Positions 1-12,475 of a stretch of 64,000 bases of DNA are shown piece by piece. Below the pieces are notes generated by a model. The model did no database searches. It was not told the DNA's origin and saw only the letters and a program-made list of their open reading frames with translations. Source of the DNA: Carallia brachiata (lineage: Eukaryota > Streptophyta > Magnoliopsida > Malpighiales > Rhizophoraceae); the NCBI GenBank assembly GCA_021464245.1, contig JADCRB010000040.1, positions 1,280,939 to 1,344,938 on the forward strand, in the 5' to 3' direction. The position numbers and the translations under genes were made by a program. Position 1 is the first letter of the stretch, and the number at the start of each line of letters is the position of its first letter.

Positions 1-2
1 AA

Positions 3-8
<6 letters not shown>

Positions 9-37
<29 letters not shown>
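9..37. repeat. (AT)n microsatellite
   Basis: Simple AT dinucleotide run at the left edge of the window, about 50 bp before the start of the aspartic protease relic. Confidence 0.95.
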
Positions 38-88
38 ACCTTGTAATGAATTGCAACAACATTGCTAATCATCCCTACTATGGCCAGA

Positions 89-1965
89 ATGCAGACTCTG
101 CAATTAGCTGCTCTTTCTTTTTGCTTTGTAGCTCTTTCCCAATCCTATTGGAGTATGCTTTGCAAGCCTACTGGATTCAGCCTGAAACTTATTCCTAGGG
201 ATTCTCTCGAGTCTCCATTATATTCTGGATAGTCTCACTTATTTTGAAAGAATGGAAAGGTTGATTAGATTCTCTTAAGCCGACATTATTATTTGGAAAA
301 CCTTTTATGCACAAATGCTTCGATAAAGCCAGCAGAGAACTGCCGTTTAGAAATTAATCTTAACTGTTCCTTCTACATTGGGGTGACTGTAATTGGAAGC
401 CAAAACACGATGTTGTACTTACTTCTTGACACTGATGGGGGCCGAGTCTGGACCCAATGTGAGCCTTGCATAAATTGTTTCTGTAGATTGCTCCTATATA
501 CAAGACCTACTTTTCTGATACCTATCGGAAGCTCGACTGTAACCACCCGTTTTGTTCAAGCCATGACGCCCTTTATACATGCATTGACAATGAATGCATC
601 AACAATGTCAGGTACGGAAGTGGAGTCCCTTAACACATGGTGTTGCATCAGTAGAAAAATTTAGGTTTCTCGTGGGTCAAGCTGAAACCACATTCATTGA
701 TGATAGAATCTTCGGTTGCTCATTTGATAATCGAAACTTTGACTTTTAAAAAAGTATTTCAGCCATGGGTTTGGTTTATGCACGTAACATGCTACCATAC
801 AGAATTCAGAATATTCTATTTAACAAACGCAACTACTTATTAATAAAATACAATCACATAAATAAAAGGTAAAGCAACAAAATTTAAATTTAAAATTAGA
901 TAAATGTTATTCTAAAATTTAAAAGTATAAATTTGATATGATATAGATAAAAAATTTTGTCAAAATTTTCTTTTAAATAAATTTTTTACACAAATTATGA
1001 ATATAATTACATTTTTTAAGCATACAATTGTGTTTGTTAATGTATTTTTTTTTTTTTTTTGGTTTACAAGGAGCTCTATTAAGTATTTGGTGAGGGAGAA
1101 GTGAGGTTAGGCGGAGTTTGAACCTTCCACCTATTGGTTGAGAGGCACTCTCCTCAACCAGTTGAGCAAATGCTCAACCTTTGTGTTTGTTAATATTAGT
1201 ATGGCAGGATGATTTGGGTCCAAAACTTTTTCGTTCAGGCATTATAGGCCTAAACAGGTCGCCAGATTCACTTATTTAACAATTGTCTGACTTAGTTAAC
1301 CAACAATTCTCTCACTATTTTGTCCCATTCATGGAATCTCGTACAACATCTGGTTACCTCAGGTTTGGTGATGACATTCCACCTCCTCCACAAAATGTCC
1401 AAACGACAAAATTCGTGACCAATCCTAGAATAAATTTTAATTATTATTTCCTGAACTTATTGGATATCAGTGTAGGGACAACATGATTAGGATTCTCTCC
1501 TGGCCAATGGTAATGGTGGTTGCTTTATAGATAGTGAAGCTCTCATTACCCGAATTGACCTAAGACTAGGGGGCCGCGCTTATGATGCGATATTAGCATT
1601 GCTTGAGGCATATTATGACGCTAGAAATCTTCAAAGAGAACGAAATGGGCCTCGTGGACTTGATCTATGCTACAAGCTTCATCCTGGTTTTAACAATTTT
1701 GCTAAAATGACATATAATTTTGAAGGTGCTGACTATCGTGTTGAAGGTTAATATGCCTACTATCCTAGCGATTTAAGGCACAGATATTTCTGCATCACAA
1801 TGTTACCTGCAAATGGAATATCAATCATTGGGGCTTGGCATTAACAAAACATGCGTATTACGTATGATGGCAACATTAATGCACTCCAATTTGCTTCAAA
1901 GAATTGCGTCCATGATATTTTATAGTATCATAACTCCTAAAGTCATTTGTAGTAGCAATAACAAA
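89..1965 (+). pseudogene. nepenthesin-like aspartic protease, broken
   Basis: Decayed A1-family (pepsin-like) aspartic protease of the plant nepenthesin/CND41 group. Such enzymes are secreted or vacuolar endopeptidases using two catalytic Asp residues. The ATG at 89 opens a good signal peptide and then a propeptide-like stretch containing KLIPRDSLESPLY, after which the frame hits TAG at about 227. In other frames one can follow the first catalytic region (LLLDTDGG, about 420-440, with an extra residue in the usual DTGG/DTGS), the WTQCEPC stretch, and a segment near 665-750 (GQAETTFIDD, FGCSFDN). After an insertion of about 450 bp the C-terminal half resumes near 1220 (GLNRSPDSL, SGYLRFGD, LLDISVG). 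The second catalytic motif at about 1530 reads DSE where the family has DSG or DTG. Stops and frameshifts are spread throughout, so no product is expected. Confidence 0.8.
1042..1180 (-). mobile_element. tRNA-derived SINE
   Basis: Read on the - strand the element starts at 1180, has an A-box-like stretch (TTGCTCAACTGG), a B box (GGTTCAAACTCC) and ends in poly-A, seen as poly-T at 1045-1060 on the + strand. It is flanked by perfect 14-bp direct repeats TTGTGTTTGTTAAT at 1028-1041 and 1181-1194, the expected target-site duplication of LINE-mediated retroposition. It lies in the AT-rich segment that splits the aspartic protease relic. Confidence 0.85.
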
Positions 1966-1989
1966 CAAAACAAGTGTTTTTATAAGGTA

Positions 1990-2851
1990 TTAAGCTAAGT
2001 CTTAACTAACCCTTGTAATTGATCCAGTTCTCTTATGAATTTTGATGATAAAAAAAATAATGTCTGCCTTATGGTTTTGCGCTATATTCAATATGTTATG
2101 CTATGTTTTTACCTAGAATAGTTCAAGTAAAATTTTTCCTCAATGAGAAAGCATGGTTATGTGACGATTTACTTTGTGAAATAATGTGACAAAATTAATA
2201 TCGTCATTCAGAAAATTTCGTGGATGGAATGAATGACATAAAGTCATGATAGATTCACAACAATGTTCCCATTGAAAAAATGTTTCAAAAAATAGTCTTA
2301 ACGTGTTGTTTTTCCTATTGGTGGTAGATCGTTGTCTAAATTCATACCCCTACCTCTCTTTCTATAGTTTGATTTAAGTCTCTGAATAGAAATATGCAAA
2401 CATAGCTACTAAAAAAGATTTAATCAATGGGAAAAAAATGATTTAATCAATTTTAAAATCATAACGAAACCAACTAGAGAGTAAAAATCGACTAAAATAA
2501 CATAATTGATTGTGCTTTGAATTAGTCAATTTGAGAATTTTGCATATAATATTACAAATTATTGTGCAACTAAAATATCTCACTTAAAGTTTTAAATCTA
2601 AAAGCAAATTGTTCTGTTAATTCACCCTTTACGTCTAATCTTTTTCAATTATCTGTCATTGTTATTTTAAATCATATTAAATTTGTCTAATACCATTTGT
2701 AGGTACGATGAATCTTTGCAAATTGCAATTTTCATGTTGGATTTCAAAGTCAATAGATAGGAGAAAAAAAAAACAGATATTTAGGTAAAAAAGCATTTTT
2801 TTTTGCGATCTTTTGATCCATCTTTTTATGCAGGATAATGGGTATCTTGTA
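1990..2851. other. intergenic, no gene seen
   Basis: AT-rich sequence between the protease relic and the copia element. No reading frame, RNA gene or clear repeat was recognised. Confidence 0.6.
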
Positions 2852-2856
2852 TGCTT

Positions 2857-4554
2857 TGTTGGACTTATTGGGAAACATTGTAGGATTTTAAGGAGATTGT
2901 TGAGATTTATTAAATGCGATCATGTGTAAGAGTCCATATATTTTGTTGTGTCTCCCATATTTAATTGATGACAAGAGTGTGCTTACTTAGATACGTTTGA
3001 TCGATGACAGATGACATATTTATGTGGAACATTTCATTTGGTTGAATAAGAGTTGGTTGGTGATGATTGATTTGGTATATTTGATTTATGATGATTATTG
3101 AACTTATTTGGCTATATATGTTTGGTTGACTGACAAGTAGATATGAGTTGTACGCTTATGTACTTTATGGAATCTTGTTTTAGAATATGCCATATTCTTA
3201 AAGGTCCTTATCTTTAATCAAATTTGAATGTGTCCTTTTGGTGAGAAAATATTTTGAGTTCAAATTTGAATATACTAACTATTTACAAAAGACCTTATAG
3301 CTTTTTATCTTTTCTTATCAATTACAAAGGTATTAAAGAAGATCATGCGAGGTCTCAAGAAAGAATGAAAATGATATTCGAAACTTAAAAGTTACAGCAA
3401 GTTTGGATCGGTCTACCGGACATGTCATTTGATTTGAAAGCTGTCAAAATGCAAGAAGTTCTAGTGAATTTGGCTTGGTCGACTGAATAATGAAGAATAT
3501 GTCGAGTTGTGGATGAGCAAAGTTCCAGAAAATTTTGGGCGATTGATAGAGGACAAAGAGAATGTGAAGATGGACAAGTGTTGCCGAAGTTTAAAGTTAC
3601 AAAAAATTTGGGTTGGTCGACTGGATGCACAAGAAAGCTGAAAGTTGTAAAGTGCAAAAGTTACAGCAAGTTTTGGTCGGTCGACTAGATGTAAAAAAAA
3701 GTTGAAAGCTGTAGAGTACAGAAGTTATAGAGAATTCGGGTCGGTCGACCAAACAATGCAAAACTGCGAAATAGAAGAGTTCTAAAAAATTCTGAACGGT
3801 CGACAGAGTTAGTGAAACATAGTAGATTTAAAATTTAAGTTGCTGAAATGTGAGTAACGACTAGTTGGGCCTCTCTAATAACTAAATCAGCCTTGTTTGC
3901 CTATAAAAGGGTTCTTAAATCTTTTATAGGTGCCCTTGATGAGAGGTTGAATGAGATAGAGCTGAAAAGAAAAATCTAGAGAGAAAAGAGAAAAGAAAAG
4001 AGAAAAGTGAAGAGAAATTTGTGAGAGCAAGGGTTCAAGTGAAAAGGGTGATTGTGTGAGTTAAAGTGCTTTAGATTTAAATGTGCTATTGTGTTTAAAG
4101 TGTTAAGAGCTATGTGCTCTAAGTGTTGTTGTGAGCTTTGTGCTCTTTGAGTTGTAATTTAATAAAGCTCATTCACTTAAAGTGTTAAAGCTCATTCAAT
4201 TAGGTTAAGGTACACTATGTAAAAGGGCTGTCTTCTCCATTCAATAAAAGATAAGCTAGTGGAAGTGAATGCCCAAGAGAGGAACCTTGGAGAGTGGACG
4301 TAGGCTTCGGATTTGAGCCGAACTACAATAAAATCATCGTGTACTTTCTTCTCTTTTACTCTCCTTTACTTTCTAGTTGTTTATACTTGATTGCTTGCAT
4401 GCTTTGTGCTTGAGTGTTTCTTGATATTGTGATTATTTGCTTAAGTGTGCTTAATGTTGTGATTAATTGCTTTGACTGAGTTAGGAGAGTGTTGAATATA
4501 GTTGATAGTTGAGATTGATCTCTTGGGTTGAGTGTGGTTCAGTGGGAGAATTAC
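2857..4554 (+). repeat. 5' LTR of the SIRE-like element
   Basis: Begins TGTTGGACTTATTGGG and aligns by eye with the 3' LTR over its start (2857-3015) and its second half (3785-4554). A TATA-like CCTATAAAAGG stands at about 3900. U3 contains roughly seven copies of a unit of about 55-77 bp, each with a GGTCGAC-type core (3410, 3477, 3538, 3615, 3679, 3743, 3798). Compared with the 3' LTR, the last 53 bp (the counterpart of 14273-14325) are missing, so this LTR has lost its terminal CCAACA. Confidence 0.8.
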
Positions 4555-4567
4555 CGGGACCCATATG

Positions 4568-4579
4568 TGGTATTAGAGC
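4568..4579 (+). other. primer binding site
   Basis: TGGTATTAGAGC, one base away from TGGTATCAGAGC, the usual copia primer binding site complementary to the 3' end of initiator methionine tRNA. It lies just after the truncated 5' LTR. Confidence 0.8.
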
Positions 4580-4619
4580 ATAGTTCATTCATAGGCTTAA
4601 GAACCCATGAATAGATTTA

Positions 4620-6540
4620 TGGCAACCTTAGTGCCTACTTGTCATGTCGAAAGTGGAAGTATCTTTCGGCCGCCTTTCTTTGATGGTAGTGATTATAACT
4701 CATAAAAAGTTTAAATGACTGCATATGTATAATCCCATGACTATGAAATTTGGGAGATTGTTGAGAATGGACCCATATCAACCCCAAAACCCATTGAGGT
4801 TAGCTCTAGTATTAATGAGGGACAAGTGAGGGGGTCTTAGTGTCGAAGAGAAGAAGTGCAAAACTCATAACTCTAGCGCTTTATATATGCTTCAGTTTGG
4901 CTTGAGTGTTAATGAGTATAACATTGTATCGTTATACAAAACGATAAAGGAGATATGAGATAGACTCAAGATTCTATATAAAGGCACATCTCAAGTGAAG
5001 GACAATAAGATCAACTTGCTCATGAGGGAATATGAGCTATTTGAGATGAAGAGTGATGAATCCATTTTAGAAATGTACATAAGATCCACAAATATCATCA
5101 ATCCATTGAAAAGTCTTCGAAAGAATATTGACACGTTGGATCTTGTGAAAAAGTTGTTGAGGTTATTACTTGAATCTTGGAATCCAAAAGTTATTTCCAT
5201 CACCGAGTCCAAAAACCTCAACAAGCTAGTCATGGATGAGCTAATTGGATCGTTACTTACACATGAGATGACCTTTACAAAGAGAGTTGGTGAGAAGAAG
5301 AAAGAGTTGCCTTTAAAGCAATCTCACGCAAAGAAAGTGATGAAGAAGAGGTAGATGAGCTACTCACTCAGAAAGATGAAGAGGAATTTGCTATGCTCAT
5401 AAAAAGAGCCTCTTAAATTTGGAGAAAAAAGAGCAAAAACAATAAAAGACCTTTTAAGGCTCAAAAAGAAAAGGATAAAATTATATGCTATGGTTGCAAC
5501 AAACCTAAACACATAACTTTTAATTGTCCCAACAAGAAGAAGGATAAGAAAGAAAAGAAGGGTAGAAAAAAAAGCATAAAAAACTATATGAGATAATGAT
5601 AGTGATTCAGATAGCAGCTCGGATGATGATGTTGGAATCAACATTGCATTTATGGCATATGATGAGGATGAGGTATTCTCTTACTCAAGTACTTCTGATT
5701 GTGATAATTAAGCATTTCTAGAGGAGCTCTATGATACTTTGGCATGCATGAAGAAGAAATTGACTGAAATTGCCTCTAAGAAGTAAGAGAAGGACTTTTT
5801 AAAATAAGAAAACGGTGCTGTAAAGCATAAGGTTGATGCATTAAAACATGCGAATATATCATTGTTGGATGAGATAAAAGAATTTGCTGAGAAAAATGGT
5901 GAGTTAGAAAGTATTTATAATGAGAAGAGATTAGAGAATCTCTTAGATGAAAACATTTATCTCAAGGAAGAAGTTTCTAAACTTCAAGAATCTCTCATCA
6001 ACTTTGATAATGGCAAAGACAAACTTGACATACTTTTAGTATATCAAAGATGCATAATAAAAAAAGTGGAATAGGCCATACATTTGCATCTTTGTTAAGT
6101 AGTCCTCAATACAACTCTATTAATGATCATTTATATGCACCATCACTTCAAAATGCACTATATGAGAATGCTCATAACTTTAGATCTCATCATCACAAGG
6201 CATTTAGAAGAAAAGCACAACACAAGTATGCTTACACGTACACAAAACATCCTCACCACGAAAAATCATCGTATAAACATGTCTCTCATTATGGTGGATA
6301 TCGAAATCACTCACGTGATAGATTTGGTGCTCACTCTTATGATCAATATTATACTAGAAGGCATGTTAGATGTTACTTTTGTAGAGATTATGGTCATATG
6401 CAATTTTCTTGTTATCTTAAACAAAGTTTGGAAAATGAAGATATTTTTATGGTAATGCCAAGAGCACTAGTACTAAATCTCAAGGACTTAAGCAAGTTTG
6501 AGTACCTAAGTTTGAATAATTCTTATAGGTTTGTCTCATA
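4620..6540 (+). pseudogene. copia gag, degenerate
   Basis: Relic of the capsid/nucleocapsid polyprotein. Near 4675-4790 the frame reads FFDGSDYNS and then DYEIWEIVENGP, typical of the start of copia gag, but with several stops. The best-preserved part (4995-5354, about 119 codons) matches the gag-polypeptide (UBN2-type) domain. A zinc knuckle of form C-X2-C-X4-H-X4-C is at 5486-5527 (CYGC...H...C), followed by a Lys-rich stretch. A coiled-coil-like, Glu/Lys/Leu-rich segment is at 5862-6060, and a second C-X2-C-X4-H-X4-C knuckle is at 6371-6412 (CYFC...H...C). Frames change between these parts. Confidence 0.75.
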
Positions 6541-7940
6541 AGTAGCATAAAAAAGAGTGAATGGTATTTGGATAGTGGCTGCTCTAGATATATGATCAAG
6601 AATGTTGAAAATTTTGTATCTCTTAAAGCCATAAATGGTTACAAGGTAACATTTGGAGGCAATGTAAAAGGTAAAATCATTGGCATTAGTAAGATTGGTC
6701 AAGGTAAATCTCTATTGATTGATAATATTTTACTCGTTAAAAGGCTTAAATTTAATTTGTTGAGTATTAGCTAATTATCTGATAGTGGATATAAGGTTTT
6801 ATTTGAACAAAATGCTTGCCATATGAGTGATTCTAAGATTAATGAACCTTTGTTTGTAGCTAGGAGGTTTGGAAATATTTATATTATTGATTTGCAATTT
6901 TTGGCTAACCAAGATGTTAATTCCTTCTATACTATTAATGATGAATAATGAATGTGGCCTACGAGATTACAACATGTTAGTATGAAGCAATTATCAAAAC
7001 TCAATCATCATAACCTTGTGGATGGATTTCCCAGAATCGAATTTGAGAAGAATAAGGTGTGTGATGTACGTCAAATAGGCAAGTAAAGTAAGAGTTCATT
7101 TAGAGTAAAAAGGTAATATCTACTTCAAGACCCTTGCAACTCTTATATATGAATTTATTTGGACCCACTAGAGTCTCATCTATAGTTGGTAAATCATATG
7201 TATTTGTGATTGTAGATGATTATAGTATATTTACAGGAGTTATATTTTTAGTACACAAGGATGAATGCTTAACGGTATTTGAAACACTTTGTATAAAACT
7301 CTAAAATGAAAAGGGGGTATATTACTTCAATTAAAAGTCATCATGAAGGTGAGTTTGAGAATGACAACTTTGAAATTTATGCAATTCTTAAGGGATAACT
7401 CACAATTTTTCAGCTACAAAGACTCTACAACAAAATGGAATAGTTGAAAGGAAGAACAGGACTTTGTAAGAAATAGTCAGAACTATGTTAAATGAATTTA
7501 GTTTTCCTCAACATTTTTGGGTTGAAACGGTTCACATAGCATGCTTTATAAACAATAGAATTTTTGTTCATCCCCTGCTTAAAAAGACCCCTTGTAAGCT
7601 ATGGAATGGTAGAAGACCTAAAATCAACTACATTAGAGTGTTTGGGTGTAATTGTTTTGTTCAAAACATAAAAGAAAATTTTAGAAAGTTTGATTCCGAG
7701 GCTAATGAGAGAATTTTCTTGGGACATTCTTCTAGTAGGAAGGCACATATGGCATATAGGGTCTTCAACAAAAGAATACTTGTTGTTGAGGAATCTATAC
7801 ATGTTATATTTAATAAAACTGATCCCTATTCTTCAAAAAGAGAAGAAAGTGATGATGTTGCAAGCACAAGCTAAACTGTTGAAAAAGAGCAACCAAAGCA
7901 AGCACAACCTTTTGGTGATGCAATTTAAGATAAGTTTGAT
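6541..7940 (+). pseudogene. copia protease and integrase, degenerate
   Basis: The aspartic protease active-site motif DSGCS is at about 6571, in a 68-codon open segment (6568-6774) of typical copia protease sequence. The GAG-pre-integrase region follows (about 6955-7110) with a damaged zinc-binding site: the usual WHRRLGH begins WPTRLQH, and one Cys is Arg. The integrase catalytic core is broken between 7120 and 7470. Its C-terminal part is open at 7485-7874 (FWVETVHIACFINNR, then VFGCNCFV). Integrase would join the element cDNA to the host chromosome, but it is inactive here. Confidence 0.75.
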
Positions 7941-8149
7941 CAACTAAGGTAAATGAATCAAGTCTTTCCCTAAATGAAAACTTTGAGAGTGTGATTCAAA
8001 GAGTGCTAAAATAATGGAAGCATGATGCAAAGATGTTTCAAAAACAAATACTTGGTAATCCTAAGATCTTTTAAGGAATAGATTTGCATCTAGAAACACT
8101 AGCACAAATATTGCACTTATCTCATAAGTTAAACCTAAGCATGTCGATA

Positions 8150-9653
8150 ATGCATTGGTCGACCAGTCCTATATTTCTGCCGTGAAACAAGAACTTTCTT
8201 AATTTGACAAAAACAAGGGTTAGACCTTGGTTCTAAAGCCTTGTGGCCATCCCATTATTGGCACCAAGTGGGTGTTTAGAAACAAGTTAGATGAGAATAG
8301 CCGAATTGTGAGAAATAAGGTAAGGTTAGTTGCCAAAGGCTCTAACCAAGAAAAGGAGATTGAATATGATGAGACATTTGCGTTGGTTGTTAGACTAGAA
8401 TATATTAGAATGTTACTTGCATTTGCATCTCATAAGCATTTCAAGCTATATCAAATTGATGTGAATAGTGTATTCTTAAATAGCTATATCAATGAGGAAG
8501 TATATGTAGAATAACGCCAGACTTCAAAAGTGAAGAATTTCCTAATTATGTTTACAAACTCACAATAGCACTATATGGGTTTAAACAAGTCCAAAGACTT
8601 TGGCATGAGAGATTGGCCTTCTTTATGGTTAACCAAGATTTCACCAAAGGCAAAGTTAACATTACACTTTTTACAAAGACAAATGGTAAGGATCTCTTAA
8701 TTATTCAAATATATATTGATGATATTGTATTTGGAGCTACTAATAAATCTCTACACAAGGAATTTGCAAGTAGTATGGAAAATGAATTTGAGATAAGTAT
8801 GATGAGAGAGTTAATGTTCTTTTTTGGCCTTCAAATTAAGCAAACAAAAGGTGGGATCTTTATCAACCAAGCAAAGTATACAAATGAGCTTCTCAAAAAG
8901 TTTGGAACGAAGGACTCCAAGCCTTGTGGCCCTCCCATAGCTACTTCCACAAAATTGGACAACAATGAAAATGACAAAAGTATGATGAAAATTTGTATAG
9001 AAGTGTGATTGGTAGTTTTTTGTATCTCACTGCATGTAGACCTAATTTGATGTTTATTGTATGCATGTGTGTAGGGTTTCAATCAATCCCAAAAGAGTGA
9101 TTTAGTTGCCCTTAAGAGAGTGCTTAAATATGTGAGAGGTACAACCAATTTAGGACTTTGGCATCCAAGGGATTCATCATTTGACCTTATAGGATGTAGT
9201 GATTCAAATTTTGTTGGTGATAGAATTGAAAGAAAAAGTACCATGAGTGATTGTCAATTTGTAAGGAAAACCTTAATATCTTGGTATAGTAAAAAATAAA
9301 GCTCAGTAGCTCAATCTACTACGGAGGCTAAACATTAAGCAACTAGGAGCTATTGAGCTCAATTGCTTAGGAGGAAACAAACCTTAGAAGACTTTAGACT
9401 ACACTACTTTCATGTACCTATAAGGTGTGACAATACTAGTGCAATAAATATGACCAAAAACTTTATACTTCATGCTAAAACCAAGCACATAGAGCTTAAG
9501 CATCATTTTATTAAGGATTACACGATAAAAAATAATGTGTTTTTAGAATTTGTGAACACTATTGACCAATTAGCTGATATTTTTACAAAGTTTTTGAGTA
9601 AAGATAGATTCTTAGATATTAGGAATAGATTAGACATGATTGCACTATCTTGA
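8150..9653 (+). pseudogene. copia reverse transcriptase and RNase H, degenerate
   Basis: The reverse transcriptase starts near 8227 with the copia signature GTKWVFRNKLDE and continues to the KLYQIDVNSVFLN stretch, where the usual DVKSAFLNG is altered. A stop and frame change follow at about 8515. The catalytic YIDD box (the copia YVDD) is at about 8710-8725, inside an open segment of 131 codons (8613-9008). RNase H continues in broken form and is recognisable at 9363-9653 (RCDNTSAINM, HIELKHHFIKD, LADIFTK). The copia pol gene ends at this point. Confidence 0.8.
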
Positions 9654-9659
9654 TTGATT

Positions 9660-9985
9660 GAACTAATACTGAATTATGTGTTTGAATTGTATTTTTGAGT
9701 TGGAGTATGATTATATGTGATTATTATATGCTATATGGTGAATTGTTTGATTTTGATAAATGATAGTTAATATTTTTGCATGAGAAAGGTTGGCTAATCA
9801 ACTAAAATTTTATATAACTTTGTTAAAATTATTTTTATACTTACTCTAGTCAACTAATGTCAGTTTTTTTTTTAAGGAGATTAATACATTTTTTTAAGGA
9901 GGGGTATAAATATCTTTTAAAAAGGTCTCTATATATGTAATTTCCAAATCCTATTAGCCTAAATCTCTAAAATTTTAAAGGATCC
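9660..9985 (+). other. spacer between RNase H and the extra ORF
   Basis: AT-rich, no frame recognised. It contains runs of T and short repeated TTTTTTAAGGAG-like words. Confidence 0.5.
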
Positions 9986-9989
9986 CAAA

Positions 9990-11919
9990 GTGCATTGTCG
10001 CCTCTTTCACCTCTCTCTCACCAATACCACGGCTCTGAAAAGGAAGGATAATCTTAAACCACTGAAACCTAGAGCAAGAAAGTCGCCAAGAATTCAAAAT
10101 GCTGCTGCTTCTTCACGACCCAAGTTTATGTCCTCAGAACCAATAAAGATTCAATCATCCAAATCAACTCAAAGGTCATCGTTTCATGTACCAACACCCT
10201 CAAAATAGAAGTACAACTTTGAATAGATGACATATGAGAAAGAATCATACGAAGAGGAAGGTTTACCTACATCTCCTGTTTGTACAAAGATAGAATCAAT
10301 TCGCAACAAGAAGGTTTCATCACCTTAGTGGCGGAACCATCAAAATTTGAAGTGAATCAAGAAAATCCTAATAAGACCCAACCTGAAATTGAAGAGCCAC
10401 AGCTAGAAAACATGATGTCTCATTCAAACACTAATTGAGAACAACTCGAATCCATTAACACCCAGTCAAAATCCGAAAAGGAAAATCACAAATTAAAAGA
10501 AGGCCAATGGGACCTTTGCAACTTATATAGAGAGCTAGAAAAGGAACACCGTCAAAAATGGAAAAAGAAAAATCTACAATTGAAAGATCAGAAATGGAAA
10601 TGAAAGAAGGGGAAGCAAAGAAAAAGGTATCTTCTCAAGTGTCAAGAAAACCTGAAAAACTACCATTGCCACCAAAAAATAGGGCTTCGAATGTACCTTA
10701 GCAGCCTCAATCTAAAACAACCAATGCAAATGTTCCTCAGACTTCAAGTATTTCAATTCCTCCCAATCTCGACCCTTCAAAGTTCCATAGCTTTAAATTT
10801 AAAACTTCTGAAATTGCTAAAGATTATCCAACTAACTTTGGAAGAAGAAATGTGGCTTCTAGTAGATCATTATGTTCTAAGTTAATGCCTGTGTTTGAAC
10901 AAAATGGCTTTCTTGATGTGATTAAAGCTCAAGGTTGGTTGGAATTTGTGCTTTATAAAATAAAATATTTTTCAGAGTTGATCAAAGTGTTTTTTATTAA
11001 TAAAGAAATCAATGCCAAGGTTACTATGATTACTTCATATGTAAATAGGAAGATATTCAAGATAACTACTAAGATCATTTCTGAACATCTTGAATTGCAT
11101 ATAAAAGGAGAGACTATAAGTTGGATGAATGTTTCAAATACTAGCAAGTTTAGTGCACAAGAGTAGTTGCATACTATTTTTAAATGTAATCCACCATCAG
11201 ATGTTCAAACTTTGGATCCGAAAAAGCCATTAAAGGCCGCCGATTTACCTGTGCAGTCAAAAATTGTGCAAAGGATCCTTGTTTGCAATATAAGTCTAAA
11301 AGGTAGTCACTTTAACTATCTTACATTTTCTGATATGTGCTTGCTTACACATGTGCTTAAATATGAGAAGGTCAGTTTGCTTAAGCTCATGTTACAATTG
11401 TTGATAAGAGGACACAATGAAAAGGTTAGAATTTTTCTATATGGAATGCAACTGAGCAAGTTGTTGCTCAAGCTGAGAATCTCTCCTGCTGGTGAGGCAT
11501 CATTAGTTTTCAGTGAAGTAAGATACATCACTAAGACAACTCTCAAGCAAATGCACTTGGTGGAAGATAAGGATGAAAAGTGGAATCTACCTCCAAAGAA
11601 TGCTAGTTTTAGACAACCAAGCACTCCCTCAACTGGTATTCCCAATTCTTTTATTCCTTCTTCAAGTTTTGGGGTCCAGTATATGGCTGAGCAAATTCAA
11701 GAGCTTGAAGGAAATATAAGTGAGTTGAGGAGTAATATAGATAAAGTGAAAATTGAGCTCAAGGATTTTATGAAGGTGTCTCAGGATTTTATAGAAAAAT
11801 CTCAAGAAAACTTTGCCTATATCATTAGTTTGCTGGGCAATGAAGAGCCTTCTAATGTAGCTTCCAAGAAAAGGAAGCTTGATCTACTAAAGTCTAATGA
11901 TACCCTCTATTTTTGCTAA
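9990..11919 (+). pseudogene. extra ORF downstream of pol (SIRE env-like position)
   Basis: Coding-looking sequence between RNase H and the polypurine tract, which ordinary copia elements lack. The first part (9990-10208) is Lys/Arg/Ser-rich (KPRARKSPRIQ). From about 10550 to 11919 one frame stays open except for TAG at 10699-10701 and at 11164-11166. It holds a Pro/Ser/Lys-rich segment, a globular region (KLMPVFEQNGFLDVIKAQGW onward) resembling the plant transposon-associated domain found in SIRE-type third ORFs, a Pro/Ser linker (about 11610-11660), a heptad-like coiled coil (about 11690-11830) and a basic KKRKL tail. Function is unknown. In SIRE elements this position is called env-like, but I see no clear membrane anchor. 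It is clearly better preserved than gag-pol. Confidence 0.6.
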
Positions 11920-12460
11920 TGCCAAAGGGAAAAAATGGTTGCAATGATTGATGTTGATATATGTGGATAGCTAATTGATTGAAAGATCAAGCCCTTACTG
12001 ATGAAGATTGTAAATGCTGTTGATTTTTTTTTGATGAATCGATTTAAATAGAATGAAGAAGTGGTGATGCTCTTTAGGATATTTTGGTTCAAATGAACAT
12101 CTTTTAAATTTTCCTCTCTTAAAATACTATTTCATGGATAACTGTACTTATATTATGTCTTTTAAGAACTTGGTTATACTTTATATATGATGGTTATGCT
12201 TTATGCTCCAAGTATGTGCTTAAGTGTTGATTTGTTTGTTGTCGAGAAGTTGCACCTATATGCTTGATCATTTTATGCCTTGATTGATTGTGAGTACTGT
12301 TGATTAATCATTATTAGCATATGCGCATAAAGTGCAAAAGAAAGGGAGAGAGTAGATGAGCATATATTGAGGGTGAGTTCCTTCGTCTAGTTTATAATGT
12401 TATATTTTGAAATTCCTTTCATTACTCATAATTGTTATCAACCAATCATAGTTGTTATCA

Positions 12461-12475
12461 TAAAAAAAAGGAGAA
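12461..12475 (+). other. polypurine tract
   Basis: TAAAAAAAAGGAGAA lies directly before the 3' LTR start TGTTAGAC and fits the plus-strand primer site of an LTR retrotransposon. Confidence 0.8.

Noticed and set aside
1042..1180. A tRNA gene
   Set aside because: A and B boxes are present, but no cloverleaf or anticodon arm fits, and the poly-A tail with target duplications shows a SINE.
5360..5644. 94-codon - strand hydrophobic frame
   Set aside because: Antisense of the Lys-rich nucleocapsid part of copia gag.
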